A stretch of 64,000 nucleotides of DNA from Bostrychus sinensis. Its lineage: Eukaryota > Chordata > Actinopteri > Gobiiformes > Eleotridae. Below, piece by piece: positions 35,071-45,289 of the stretch (positions within the stretch are counted from its first letter, which is position 1; the number at the start of each line of letters is the position of its first letter). The DNA is taken from positions 29,084,711-29,148,710 of the forward strand of contig CM036240.1 in the NCBI GenBank assembly GCA_020698575.1, written 5' to 3'. The translations under genes and the position numbers were made by a program. The notes below the pieces were generated by a model. That model made no database searches and was not told the DNA's origin. It saw nothing but the letters and a program-made list of their open reading frames with translations.

Positions 35071-35719
35071 GAAAACAAAAAATTAAAACTTCTCAATCAT
35101 CAATGCAATAAAAAAAAAAAGAAATGCTGCAGCAACCCTTAAAGAAAAAAAACAGTAAAAGGGGCCTTTTGCTTTACTTTACTTGAGTGAAAAACATTTT
35201 AAGCTAAAATACTAAACCAACCTCTGTGGATCTGCAGAGGCTCTAAAGTAAATTGACTAATTAAACAAACAGAAGCAATTCCATTTTGATTTAATACTTT
35301 TACAAATGGACTAGCTCTGCACTTCCCCAGTTTGACATCTAACTTTTAAAGTAGCTAAATAAAAAAAACAAAAAAAAAACAACTTCTATGAACCATCACT
35401 GTTAATGACAAAACTTCTCTATTGGCTTTGTCTAGTTTAAAATCTGAATTTTAAAGCACTATTACTGCCAGCCCATGTTTTTGTATGGGAAAAAATTATA
35501 CCAAAGGTTACTCTAGGTTGGACTGGTACTTTACAGCACTACTGTGTGAGAGGTCATCTGGGTAAAACGCAAAGTGCCGGGCATGAAGCAGCAAAAAGGT
35601 TTCAAATGGCCGATAAAATCATAGCTTTTTTGTTTTCTTTTCATCTACACACTGCAGCGGTTATTTAAGTAATGTAGCAAGAGCAATTTAGAATGTAGAA
35701 AGTACTGGGAAGAAGGCAA

Positions 35720-36157
35720 TTGTTGAGCACGTTTTTTGGTCAGTGGCCCTCGGAGCTATCAAACAACGCTTTGGAAATCCATTTCTTCCAAATGGACGTT
35801 CAAAGTGTTCTTGATGATGATGAAGGTTGCGCTCTGAAGGATGTCGGAGTGAGGAGCTGGAGTTTTCACCTTGAAGAAGTTGAGGCAGTACTTCGTTTTA
35901 AGAGCCAGAGTAAACCGACAGTAGCTCTTAGTTACGACCTCCGCGGTGAAAGCAGGCGATTTAAAACCCACTCCCTGCCACTTGTTCTGACTATAAAAGC
36001 TTTTGGAAAGAATTGTATCGGCAATGGACAACATTTTGGTAGATTCTGTGTCCTGAATCACTCTTCTGTTTATTGTGCAAAAGCATATAGTGAGCATCGA
36101 CCCACACTCTTTCAGCTCGCAAGTTCAGTCAAAAACGTCTCCAATATTGAGATTTAA
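35720..36157 (+). other. Unrecognised 145-residue ORF, probably not a gene
   Basis: A single open frame from ATG at 35720 to the stop at 36157, with a second 112-residue frame on the opposite strand (35759-36097). I recognise no domain, signal peptide or membrane segment in either. The DNA is balanced in composition and non-repetitive, which could mean a conserved non-coding element, an exon-like fragment or a chance frame. No splice sites, promoter or poly-A signal tie it to a gene. Confidence 0.25.
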
Positions 36158-36294
36158 AGTGTGCCAATCATTGTAATGCAAGACTTAAAATGAATGTGCT
36201 AGGAGTGTAACAATGCAGCGTGAATTGGTTAGAAATGTTTATTAAATAGGCAGGGGAAAAAAAGAATCGTGATGCCATTGTAAAACACTTGGGC

Positions 36295-36592
36295 CAAGGG
36301 TGCCCAATTTTTTTTTCTTAGAGGGCCAAAAGGAAAATGTATTCAAAGACCAAGGGCCAAACATAATAATCTTTTGCATGTAATGAGATCATATGATAAC
36401 AGATCTGTGATTAAACTTCCTTGAATTATTGTGCTATTTAGGAGGAAAGTTGTTTGACTCCCTATCAACCAGTGACAGTCTATTCAGTGCACAATAGAAT
36501 CCAAGTAGAAATTATGGCACTCCTTTGCAGGCCGAATCAAACCCCTTGAAGGAAAAAGTTTGGCCTGTGGGCTTAACTCTGGGTCAACCCTG
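36295..36592. mobile_element. hAT-like MITE ('gggtgcccaa' family)
   Basis: The left end is 'caagggtgcccaatttttt' with 'agagggccaaa'. The right end is 'ggcctgtgggcttaactctg' then 'ggtcaaccctg', whose reverse complement starts CAGGGTTGACCC. Similar to fish CAGGGGTGCCCAAA elements. No clear target duplication. Confidence 0.55.
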
Positions 36593-36756
36593 GTCTAGGG
36601 TGTACCATAAAGATAATGGAACATGAGCTGAAAAACATCATACGTGCGGTGTAGAAAATCTTATTGGAGTACATTGTTACATCCATAGCATATACCATTG
36701 TGGCATGTGTCTGACAGGGCATCTACAACCTCCACAGCTGGACAGAGAGTCTTCAG

Positions 36757-36778
36757 TTTTTTTTTTTTTTTTTTGTTT
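36757..36778. repeat. Poly-T tract cluster
   Basis: T runs at about 36757-36774 and again at 36806-36816, with G interruptions. Confidence 0.85.
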
Positions 36779-36872
36779 TTGTTTTTTTGTGCTTGGAGGC
36801 GATTTTTTTTTTTTTATTAATTAGAGGGTTTAAAATTAATTTTTATCAAATAGCAATATTTATTTGTCAGAT

Positions 36873-36893
36873 ACAATACAATACAATACAATA
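36873..36893. repeat. (ATACA)n short tandem repeat
   Basis: Four units of 'atacaatacaatacaataca' type. Confidence 0.85.
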
Positions 36894-37702
36894 TCGGAGC
36901 TTATTTGTATGGTCTGGCATATTTTAATTTAATTTCAAACAAACACTGCGGTCAAACGGGGCAGTATTCAGCTTTTATCTAGCCTACTTGTGTACAGCAC
37001 AGAAGCGCACCTGACCACTGCAGCCATACAGGTCTCTTTTTGCTGGGTTTTGCACTGTGTGTTTTCTGTCTCCTCTCGGAGTGTGTGCAAGGTCGTGAGT
37101 GGATCAGTCAGCTGTGAGGCAGCCTTGGAGAAAAACCCAGCATTTTGTGCACTCATATAGCCATGTATTGATGTATAGATATGTAGACAGTATGTCCAAG
37201 TTGCCAAAGCAGGAATCTACCCGCATTTGCCGTTTTGTTTGGTGTTGATCAGGGTTTCCGCAGGGTCTTAAAAAGTCTTAAATATGTTTAAACAGGTCTT
37301 CATTATGTCATGTACATTTAATTTAACTACCTGCGCTTACAGCTTATTCTAAAATACACACTTAAATGCTCAAATTTGTATTAATGTCACCCATATGAGA
37401 ACTCAGATCACTCATTGTTGCCAATAGTCGCAGTTAAATGACATGATGATGTTTACGACTTAGCTTTTTGGACACCGAACGTTTATGAAATAGGTCTTAA
37501 ATTTAACTTGTTGAGCCATTCTTAAACCCTGGTTGATGCCGTGTGCCAGAGATGAGCAAACTGAGAAACATTCTGCGATAGGAAAGTGTGATTAAATGTG
37601 TTCATTTTTTTGAAACACATTATTTTTTTCTGCAATTAATTAATTGTAAAATATGTGTTAAAGTCTCTTAGCATTTTTATTTTTACTAAATGCCTATTTT
37701 TC

Positions 37703-37935
37703 ATTCAGTCATTCATTTTCTTCTGGTTATTCCTGATACCTACCCCAGCAACTAAAGCCCTTACACCCTGGGACAGTGACCTGTAATCACAAGGCTGACA
37801 CAGAGATATAGGCTGAACAGACTCACTTTTGCATTCATTTAGACATCACACCTAAGCTGGGGTAGCCAAACAGAACCAATGGTACATGGAGAGGACATGC
37901 TTATTTGTGCATTGGCCAGCTGAGGGATCTAAGCC
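37703..37935 (-). repeat. SINE-like repeat, decayed
   Basis: 'cattcattttcttctgg' (inverted tail), 'gggacagtgacctgtaatca', 'ggctgacacagagatatagg', 'tggggtagccaaacagaac' and 'tggagaggacatgc'. The order matches 4199-4405. Confidence 0.6.
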
Positions 37936-38394
37936 TCAAATGTTTGAATCTGTGTTTGACTCTAATGAAAGAAAGATTTGACAAAAAATGTGTCTAGCCT
38001 GACCTATGTTACAATTATTTTAGTTGGTGTATATGACAAAAACAAAGCCACAGCATTTTTATTTGTAACTGGCATTGGGACAGTGGTTAGATAAGGTTTG
38101 AGATAAGATAAAATCAGTGTTTTTCTAGCTAAAATCAAATTACCATTAAAAACATCCTTGTCATAACTTAGCTTTAGATGCATTATATGAATTTTAATGA
38201 AGCATTATGAGCCCTGCATTCATATACTGTGTCTTTTATTGCCATGACATCCTGACTTTCTACTATAAAGTGAGGTTGCCGAGTGCTAAATGTTATAAGA
38301 GTTCAGTTTTTAGCTTCTTGCACTGTCTTGAAACAATATTCAATCTCGCACGAAGAGCTCAGACACTTGAAAAGAATTAATATGTTCTATAAAT

Positions 38395-38540
38395 GAAGCT
38401 GCGGCTTTATAGATAACGCTGAGGCTGACCTTGGTGAAGGTGATATTTGGAGATCATGTAATAAAAATAGTGTGCGTGAATTGCATTCAGCGGCGGAGGA
38501 ATGATATCACAATGGCCTTGACTCGATAAAGAGCCATGGT
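38395..38540. other. CNE-like unique segment
   Basis: Balanced, non-repetitive sequence leading into the first copy of the triplicated block, with 'gtgcgtgaattgcattcagc' and 'ggaatgatatcacaatgg'. Confidence 0.3.
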
Positions 38541-38757
38541 TTCATTTATAGCAGGGAAAAAAATTGTCGTCGGAGAGATGGACGCTTGACTTTCCCCTAG
38601 GCCTGATAGACAAAGGCAGTACAAGCGAGCGTGTGCAAAAGTCCGCTAGTGGGCATACAACAGTTGGGACTTTACAAGCTAAATTCATAGCTAATTGCTA
38701 TGTGTCTAAAGGTAGCCTTGTTGTATTTTGTTCAGACAAATACCATGGCAGTACTAC
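38541..38757. repeat. Triplicated non-coding block, copy A
   Basis: Ordered words: 'catttatag', 'aaaaaaattgtcg', 'gagatgg', 'gcttgactttcccctaggcc', 'acaacagttgggactttaca', 'agctaa', 'gctaattgctat' and 'ggtagcc'. Copies B (39422-39570) and C (39702-39905) share this order. Confidence 0.75.
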
Positions 38758-38939
38758 AGAAAGTGTTTGTGTGCGTGTGTGTTTGTGTGTGTGTGGTTAG
38801 TTACAAGCCAGTCTCAACCTTACTTTAGAAATAACTCTAAAATCTATTATGTAATCTAAGTATTCATGAGAAATAATGGTAACACAGACGTTCAACAGAC
38901 ATAAGCACATGGAGACACAACAGTCCAAAAAAGACACTC

Positions 38940-39328
38940 TTAAAGGTCCCCTATTATGCTAAATCAACTTATTTATGCTTTTAACCATTTTATAAAGTTT
39001 GCATCTGTCACCTGACTCATTCGGATAATTTCAGCGCTTAAATTGCCGTCATGATGAAGCAGTCAGCTCATTTATCTATCTGTTAGTGTCATGTTGCTAA
39101 TAGCTGCAATCATTAGCCATTTTATGCTATGTCCCTTCTCCACTGTTGCCAGCAGGAGGCGACAGACAGCTAATTCAAGCGTTCTCTGCAAAGTCAAAGT
39201 AACAGCTCCCTAAAAGAAGTTTTCCCATATTTATATATTATTTTAAGTTATAAAGAGTCAAATACTAATGCAAATGTGTCCAAAACATTTTCAAATAGCC
39301 TGAAACAAGCATAATATGGGTTCCTTAA
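38940..39328. mobile_element. TTAA-flanked MITE, copy 1
   Basis: Begins TTAAAGGTCCCCTATTATGCT; the reverse complement of the end reads TTAAGGAACCCATATTATGCT. TTAA sits at both edges (38940-38943, 39325-39328). TTAA target duplication with AG-type termini fits Kolobok-type or possibly piggyBac-type MITEs; the superfamily is inferred. It lies between copies A and B of the triplicated block. Confidence 0.75.
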
Positions 39329-39421
39329 TGCAAAAACTTTACCTTCCAAGCACATGAATAAATCATTAGTTCTTAAACACACAAGTATAGTAGGGAGCAT
39401 GCTTGTAGTGAGACCACTTCA

Positions 39422-39570
39422 GTTTCATTATAGAATGAAAAAAAAAAAAAAATTGATAATGTGAGATGAATGCTTGACTTTCCCTTAGGCCTGAAAGAAC
39501 AGTTAAAATGAAACCTATTTGCTATCCAGAGGTGGGCCTGCCATGTTTGATTTAATACCAAAATTGTGCT
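39422..39570. repeat. Triplicated non-coding block, copy B (shortened)
   Basis: Carries 'gcttgactttcccttaggcc', then 'ttgctatccagaggtgggcc', 'tgtttgatt' and 'taccaaa'. The middle part containing 'acagttgggact' is missing relative to A and C. Confidence 0.7.
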
Positions 39571-39701
39571 TGTGCCACAAAAAATACGACCGCATCAACC
39601 AATGAACTTCCAAAATGCATATTTCTCATTTGTCTGCACGTGTTACTGTGTTTCTGGCCAACTCCAGTGCATGCTCAGAGCAAGAGAAATAAAACCTTAA
39701 C

Positions 39702-39905
39702 GTCATTTATAGTGTTAAAAAAATTCTCGAAACAGAGATGGTCGCTTGACTTTCCCCTAGGCCTAAAAATACAAAAGCATTACAAGTGAGCACATGCCAC
39801 AGCCCACTATTAGGCACACAACAGTTGGGACTTTACAAGCTAAATTGGATGCTAATTGCTATCCAGAGGTAGCCCCGCCGCGTTTGATTCGATACCAGAG
39901 TCATT
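39702..39905. repeat. Triplicated non-coding block, copy C
   Basis: Carries 'gcttgactttcccctaggcc', 'acaacagttgggactttaca', 'gctaattgctatccagaggt', 'gtttgatt' and 'taccagag'. It shares features with both A and B. Confidence 0.75.
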
Positions 39906-41050
39906 TGTGTTGGAAAACAGAATTCCCCGCAGCCTGCTGTTCATTAACAACCGTCTAACAACAAATTAATATTTACCCACAGGCTCGCTTCCTCATTAGC
40001 ACTCTGACGAAGAAGTTATTTTCATCCGCAGCCAGTCCGAAGTTTGTCCAAGCAACTGACCTTTCACAAACTGATTAGCCCGCCCTCCTAAAGTAGCCGC
40101 TAACACAACCTCATTTGGAGAGTGTAATATGATAGGATATAGTTAATTAGTCGTGCATAGTGGAATACTGTAGGCAAGACTAATGCAACATGTCATGCAC
40201 CTTGGCTGTACCCTGGTCTTTCTGTTTATATGGTTAATTGCTGCATGTATTTAAGTGCACAAGAGGGAAGCAACACATATTTAAGCAAATTTTCCAAGAC
40301 TATACTTTTTTATGGATATAGATAAAGCAAAGACTGATTTTGTCCTTTCAAACGTTACAACTTTGTGATTTACGTAGGTAACAATAGATCCTTAAAATGG
40401 TTGAAGAGGCAACAGCCCAGCATGTTTTTCAAGCTCCTTGGAGACCTTTGTTAGAGCCTTGTCTTGCCTTGTCTGCCTCATGGATGTATTATAGAAATGG
40501 ATAGTAAATAATGTCATGGCTGCTGTTGTTTTCAACGGGCGTGCTAATTGGTGCGTGATGGTGAAAAAGTTTTCACCATCAGCCGCTGACGTTGCAAACA
40601 ATAAAAAGTAATTTTTTAGCCAAATAAGTATTTTAAATTAAGAAAAAGTCCATGGTATGAAAATTGATATTAACCCTTCAAAATCCGAGCATTTTCTCAG
40701 TTGTAGGTGCTCTGTCAGCCGAGCACCTACAGCAGTTACATGGAGCAGTCACTCATCATATTGGCATCATCCAGGTCATTTATACAGTCATGGTCTGCCC
40801 CCATCCTGTAATTCCTGAGGGTCTAGGACCATGGATGTATCAACTGGCTTCCTCCACTGAGATTTTTTTTAGTCCAGTCTTTAATGTCATTAGTCCACTG
40901 TGTCAGAGCCACCCCAGGTCTAATATATATATAATATAATTTCTGTCTGAAGTAATCAACTGTACCCATGCTGTTTCTTTTTGTTGACAGAAATTAAAAC
41001 ATATGTACTTAAATGTTATGTATGTATGTACATATGTACTAGCATGTTTT
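39906..41050. other. Intergenic; CNE-like parts
   Basis: 39930-40120 and 40480-40610 are non-repetitive and of mixed composition, with TAATTA-type words ('gtgctaattggtgcgtgatg'). The rest is AT-rich. No gene was recognised. Confidence 0.3.
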
Positions 41051-41052
41051 AG

Positions 41053-41082
<30 letters not shown>
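41053..41082. repeat. (AAT)n microsatellite
   Basis: Uninterrupted ten-unit AAT repeat. Confidence 0.95.
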
Positions 41083-41083
<1 letters not shown>

Positions 41084-41231
41084 ATTTTTATTTCCCATGA
41101 ATTATGACATTCATGAATAAAATTGACTGGATTATTGCTGCACTCTTTCCCTTGACGTTACATGGGGAAGCTGTCATTTGTACAAGCTAAGGTAAGCTAA
41201 CTTTAGAGGAATTATTGCTTAATGGCATATT

Positions 41232-41397
41232 CAGAGGTGTAGCACGAAATTCTGGCCCTTTTGTATAAACCGTCTTGGTGGCCCCCAGGTTCACCTGATC
41301 AATATTTCTCAACCATATTCCAGACTTTTTGAGGGCCCCTCCCTGCAGTGGGCCCTGGGTTAACGGTACCCTTTACCCCCACAGTCTGATGCCCCTG
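41232..41397. mobile_element. 166-bp hAT-type MITE with perfect target duplication
   Basis: The left end is CAGAGGTGTAGCAC; the reverse complement of the right end is CAGGGGCATCAGAC. The flanking 8-mers are identical: ggcatatt at 41224-41231 and 41398-41405. The interior is rich in 'ggcccc'/'gggccc' words, like other fish CAGRGG hAT MITEs. Confidence 0.85.
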
Positions 41398-42552
41398 GGC
41401 ATATTTAGTAACAGTTTATTTATTATTATGCCACAAAAAAGTAAATTAAAGTGTCTCTAATAGGTTTAGTGTAAACCTGTTGTGTACCATTTAAAGACAT
41501 GCCACAGACCCAATGTTCTCCAAAGAAACTTGCAAAGCATGTGTGCTCCATAGTCTTTTCAGATTTTGGAATAACTGGGAAAGTCGTCCAGTGTGTCCTC
41601 AGCTTTAGGTACTCGTATCTGTAACACTGGTATCAAAGAGCAAAACAGAGGCATTCTTTCCCTAAGTGTTATACCTTCCAAAATCATTATCACCTTGAAC
41701 TCCCATTGGCTGCTCTCTAATCTCTCCTTTCCATACAGTAACTTTAAATTATATCATTATTATGACTGATAATCATTCCACATAAACAACCTATAGTTGC
41801 TTAAGCAATATCCAGCTAACTGCAGCTTCCATGTGAACGTTCACTTTATCTGGAGGGCATCAAGGGTTTATTTAGCATACTTCCACCATATGTGCCGTGA
41901 TGGCCCGGGGTGTACTGTTGCGTGCAGCCACTTGAGACACATTTAAGACCGAGCCACGTGATGGATAAAGATATTCCAGCACTGAGGATGTGGATATCAA
42001 TTGCACCTAGGTATCTGTGCAGAGTTTTCATTAAAGTGATGGAGAAATCGGGTAATATGCAAAGCCAGGGTTCCTCTTTGGGGATGACAACCTCGATTCA
42101 TCACTGCCTCCTTTAGCACCATCCAAGAGACAACAGAATATGGGGAGGGGGGAAAAAAATAAAAAAAAAGAGAATGAGACAGCAAAGGCGTTCCATCTCG
42201 TTCCCTCTCTGCAAACTGATTACAGGGCACAAAGGGAGGGCATCCATCTTTGACAAGTCGTTTTCAGCCGACACTTGTGCATTGATGGCTTTTTTGGGGG
42301 GGTTCATTTTCAAATGGAATGGTCATGAGACTGACATGAAGGAATGTAATGTTCAGGAAATGAAGGGAGTTGGCAGGTGAAGAGCATGAAAGGTGATGGA
42401 TCTAGGGAGAAGGACAAAACACTAGAAATGTTTTCTCATAAAATGCAGGTTTATTAAATAACGTGAATTCTTGTTAGCAAGCATATTGGGTAATACAACT
42501 AAACCACAGAGATGGATATAGTAATTAAAGTCTGAACTTAGAAGGAGATGTA
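41398..42552. other. Intergenic; CNE-like part
   Basis: 41810-42330 is balanced in composition and non-repetitive with several short overlapping frames on both strands, none recognised. May be a conserved non-coding region. Confidence 0.3.
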
Positions 42553-42640
42553 TTTATTCATTCATGTTCTTTTGCTTATTTCTGTCAGATGTTGCAGGTA
42601 GCCACAGCCTGTCCCTGTAACTATAGGCCTAAGGCGGGAA
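42553..42640 (-). repeat. SINE-like tail fragment
   Basis: 'attcattcatgttcttttgc' followed by 'gcctgtccctgtaactatag': the inverted tail and 3' part of the same family as 1766-1828. Confidence 0.45.
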
Positions 42641-42764
42641 ATATTCGCAGGGATTAGTGATAGTATTGTTACTTTAAATTCAATATGGCTTGAGTAGAAG
42701 TGGAAAAAAAACAGTACTACTTGAATAAATCTAGAATTAAGTCAACAACTGGACTTACTTCAGC

Positions 42765-43270
42765 TTAAAGGGGCCCTATTATGCAAATTCGACTTTTCTG
42801 AGCTTTCTACCATGTTTTAATGTTGTTCCTGCATCAAAGACAGACCTGGAGTTGTATTTTTTGTTTCATTCACGCATGTTTGAGTAATCCTGTATTTATT
42901 TACGCTGACTTCCTGAAAGGACAGAGACGTCCTGTTTCACTGATGTCTGCCATTTCCACCTGACCACGCCTCTGCCCCTCACGGCCCAGTCCCGTTCAGC
43001 TCACACCTCCCCCGCAGCAACCAAACAAACCCACCGTGGACTGCAGGGTTGCAGCAGCACATGAAAGGCCATGACAGCAGCTGGGCTCTTAAAGTGACAG
43101 GGACCTAATCTGAGCGTTTCTCACAGAGTCAAATGATGAGGTTTTTCAAATAGGGTTTTTTTTTTTTTTTAATATTGCGTTTTCTGACCAACAAAATGTA
43201 ATATGCTGATCTAGAGGTGTCCTTAATTCATTTAAAAGACACCAAAAATAGGATAATATGGCCACTTTAA
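42765..43270. mobile_element. TTAA-flanked MITE, copy 2, inside the foldback arm
   Basis: Begins TTAAAGGGGCCCTATTATGC; the reverse complement of the end is TTAAAGTGGCCATATTAT. TTAA at 42765-42768 and 43267-43270. The right arm of the host element preserves the uninterrupted site (cttaag at 43563-43568), so the insertion and the TTAA duplication can be read directly. Confidence 0.85.
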
Positions 43271-43515
43271 GAGCTTTGTTTCACCACCAACCAGGTTGCT
43301 TCATCAGAGCTGGATTAGTGACTGTGAGTCCTGTTAGATGTATCTGCAGGGGGTGATGTGATGGTGACATATCCAGAAAATGAACAAACATGGAGGACTA
43401 CATTACCAGCTGTCATCACCTGGCACAGAGCCATCAGAAGAATTTCTAAGACCTTTTTTGGTGACGTCCTCATCACGTCACCCCCCACAGATTCATCTAG
43501 CGGACTCACAGTCAC

Positions 43516-43567
43516 TAATCCAGCTCTGATGAAGCCACCTGGTTGGTGGTGAAACATTAGCTCTTAA
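43516..43567 (+). ncRNA. Hammerhead-ribozyme-like core (right arm)
   Basis: CTGATGA at 43526-43532, a 6-bp stem GCCACC/GGTGGT with a 5-nt loop (43534-43550), then GAAA at 43551-43554. AGCT on both sides (43522-43525 and 43559-43562) can pair as a short stem I. Deviations: one extra A between CTGATGA and stem II, and 'cattag' where a cleavage triplet is expected. An inverted second copy lies at 43271-43314. It may be a degenerate ribozyme of Penelope-like or similar retroelements, or coincidence. Confidence 0.35.
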
Positions 43568-43598
43568 GCTGAAATAAGTCCAATTGTTGTTGACTTAA

Positions 43599-45262
43599 TT
43601 TTTGATTAATTTAATTTGTCTGGATGTCTCAGAACCTACATTGTTTTATTACTGCTTGAATAAAAAGGACTTCAAAAACATGCACCCATGAAATAACTTG
43701 AATGACTTTCCCACTATTGCCAAACCAAATGCCATTATGCAATTTTAAAAATGTACTGTGTCATAGTTGAACTCACATTTTGTCCATTGTCCTATCAGAG
43801 CCTTAAACATGAATGTGTTCAGACCAAATACACATATTAAAAAAGTCCAGATTTTGTTGTGATTCTTGTTGTTGCTTTATTTTAGTCCTGCTTTACTCTT
43901 GGTTAAGTTTTGATTGTGGGTGCCATGCTACATGACCATAACATTATATATTAGATTGCGTGTGTAATCTTAATTTATATATACAAGAAAATTGTTATCA
44001 GTAACTTGGGTATTCACAGACTCTGAAACATGCTATGTGCTGAGTGAGAAGGGTCAGTAAAGCAACAAAAACAGTTAAAAACAATGTACAGGTTGTGTTT
44101 TTTGATTAAACATATCTTTGTTTGTATTTGCTCTATCCAAACGTCCTCCAGTGACATAGTTGCAGCTTCATCTTGTTCAAACTTTGTAAAAAAATTAAAT
44201 TATTTTTAGATTGAATTTTCACAATTTTTAACAGGAACTATAAAACACCACAAGTTTTTAACCTCTTTAACCACTTCACTATCTGATTAATTGAAACAAT
44301 AATTGACAGATTAATTGATTATCAAAATAATTGTTAGTTGCAGCCCTAAAAGACACTATATTGACAAATGTTGCTATTATAGTTTGGTATACTACCTTTG
44401 CTTCCATAATGGTTTTAGGAAAGATTATTCAGATTATTCAGTCTTATACAAAATGATGAACCTAATTTAAATACAATACAAAATGAACATCATTCATTTA
44501 AAATAACATTTACCAATGGCAAAATATGCAAATGTAGGGTTAAACATTGCATTATTTGGCTGTGCTAATTCACTGTGTGACCATGTTTACCCTTTTACTG
44601 TGAGGGAACAGTGTCTCATAATGAGCCAGTACGGGGCAGGGACACACCGACTTTAATATGTTTGAGCATAATTAAGCTGCTCTTCATTAAGGAAACAGGA
44701 TGTGAACAAACAGAGAGCGCGGTGTCGTGTGCACATGGAGCCGCCGCACTGTAAGAGGCATTTTACTAATAGGCTGACACATGGCATCAGCAGCATTCAT
44801 TAGGCCATGCCACAGAGGACACATGATGTGCCTATAGCAGAGGTAACACCGGGACAAGGAACAGGCAGGGCAGGGGGTGGAGCTATGGGGAACGGTTAAT
44901 AGAAAGATATGAAGTAAAGTTGATTAGACATAATTATTTAAGTGAATGCGAAACAGAATGCAGTCTTTGGAATGTGTATGTTTTATCACTTAGCAACCAC
45001 TATAGTGATTAGCATTAATTAGCATTCCCAGACTCCAATTATGGTCAATTCTGACTCCATAGATGACAATGTTGGGTGACTGATAATAGTGACTGCATTT
45101 TATTTAATGCCATTATAGGCCATATGTAGTGCATGTAGTGTATATTATACCAAATTACACCATTTAAGCTACTTTATTTTTTCAGTTTAATTAATTCTTG
45201 CCAGTAATACAAAGCCGCTGAAACACCCAAAATATGTAACCTTGAAAAGTTAATCTTATGTC
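43599..45262. other. Intergenic; a hAT end and a CNE-like part
   Basis: AT-rich with no gene. 44600-44830 is balanced and unique ('taattaagctgctcttcatt'), CNE-like by inference. Confidence 0.3.
44276..44349 (-). mobile_element. Terminal fragment of a 'TAGGGCTGCAACTAAC' hAT element
   Basis: The reverse complement of the right edge reads TAGGGCTGCAACTAACAAT then 'tattttgataatcaattaat', the well-known terminus of a fish hAT family. The other end is not visible, so this is a truncated copy. Confidence 0.6.
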
Positions 45263-45267
45263 ATGTT

Positions 45268-45287
45268 TTTTTTTTTTTTTTTTTTTA
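45268..45287. repeat. Poly-T run followed by (ATTTT)n
   Basis: A T run then 'attttattttattttattcc' at 45299-45316. Confidence 0.9.
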
Positions 45288-45289
45288 AA

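Larger units (their letters stand above)
42735..43598. mobile_element. Foldback element with long inverted arms
   Basis: The left arm consists of 42735-42764 plus 43271-43370; the right arm is about 43461-43598. Shared words, inverted, include 'ttaagtcaacaa', 'ggactta.ttcagcttaa', 'tttcaccaccaaccaggt', 'cttcatcagagctggatta' and 'gtgactgtgagtcc'. The arms are about 130 bp with a loop of about 90 bp. The left arm is interrupted at TTAA by a MITE. Both arms contain a hammerhead-like core. I cannot name the family. Confidence 0.7.

Noticed and set aside
43315..43557. Frames on both strands in the foldback element, one ending in 'LMKPPGWW'
   Set aside because: They are produced by the inverted arms; the 'KPPGWW' residues are the translation of the hammerhead-like hairpin.
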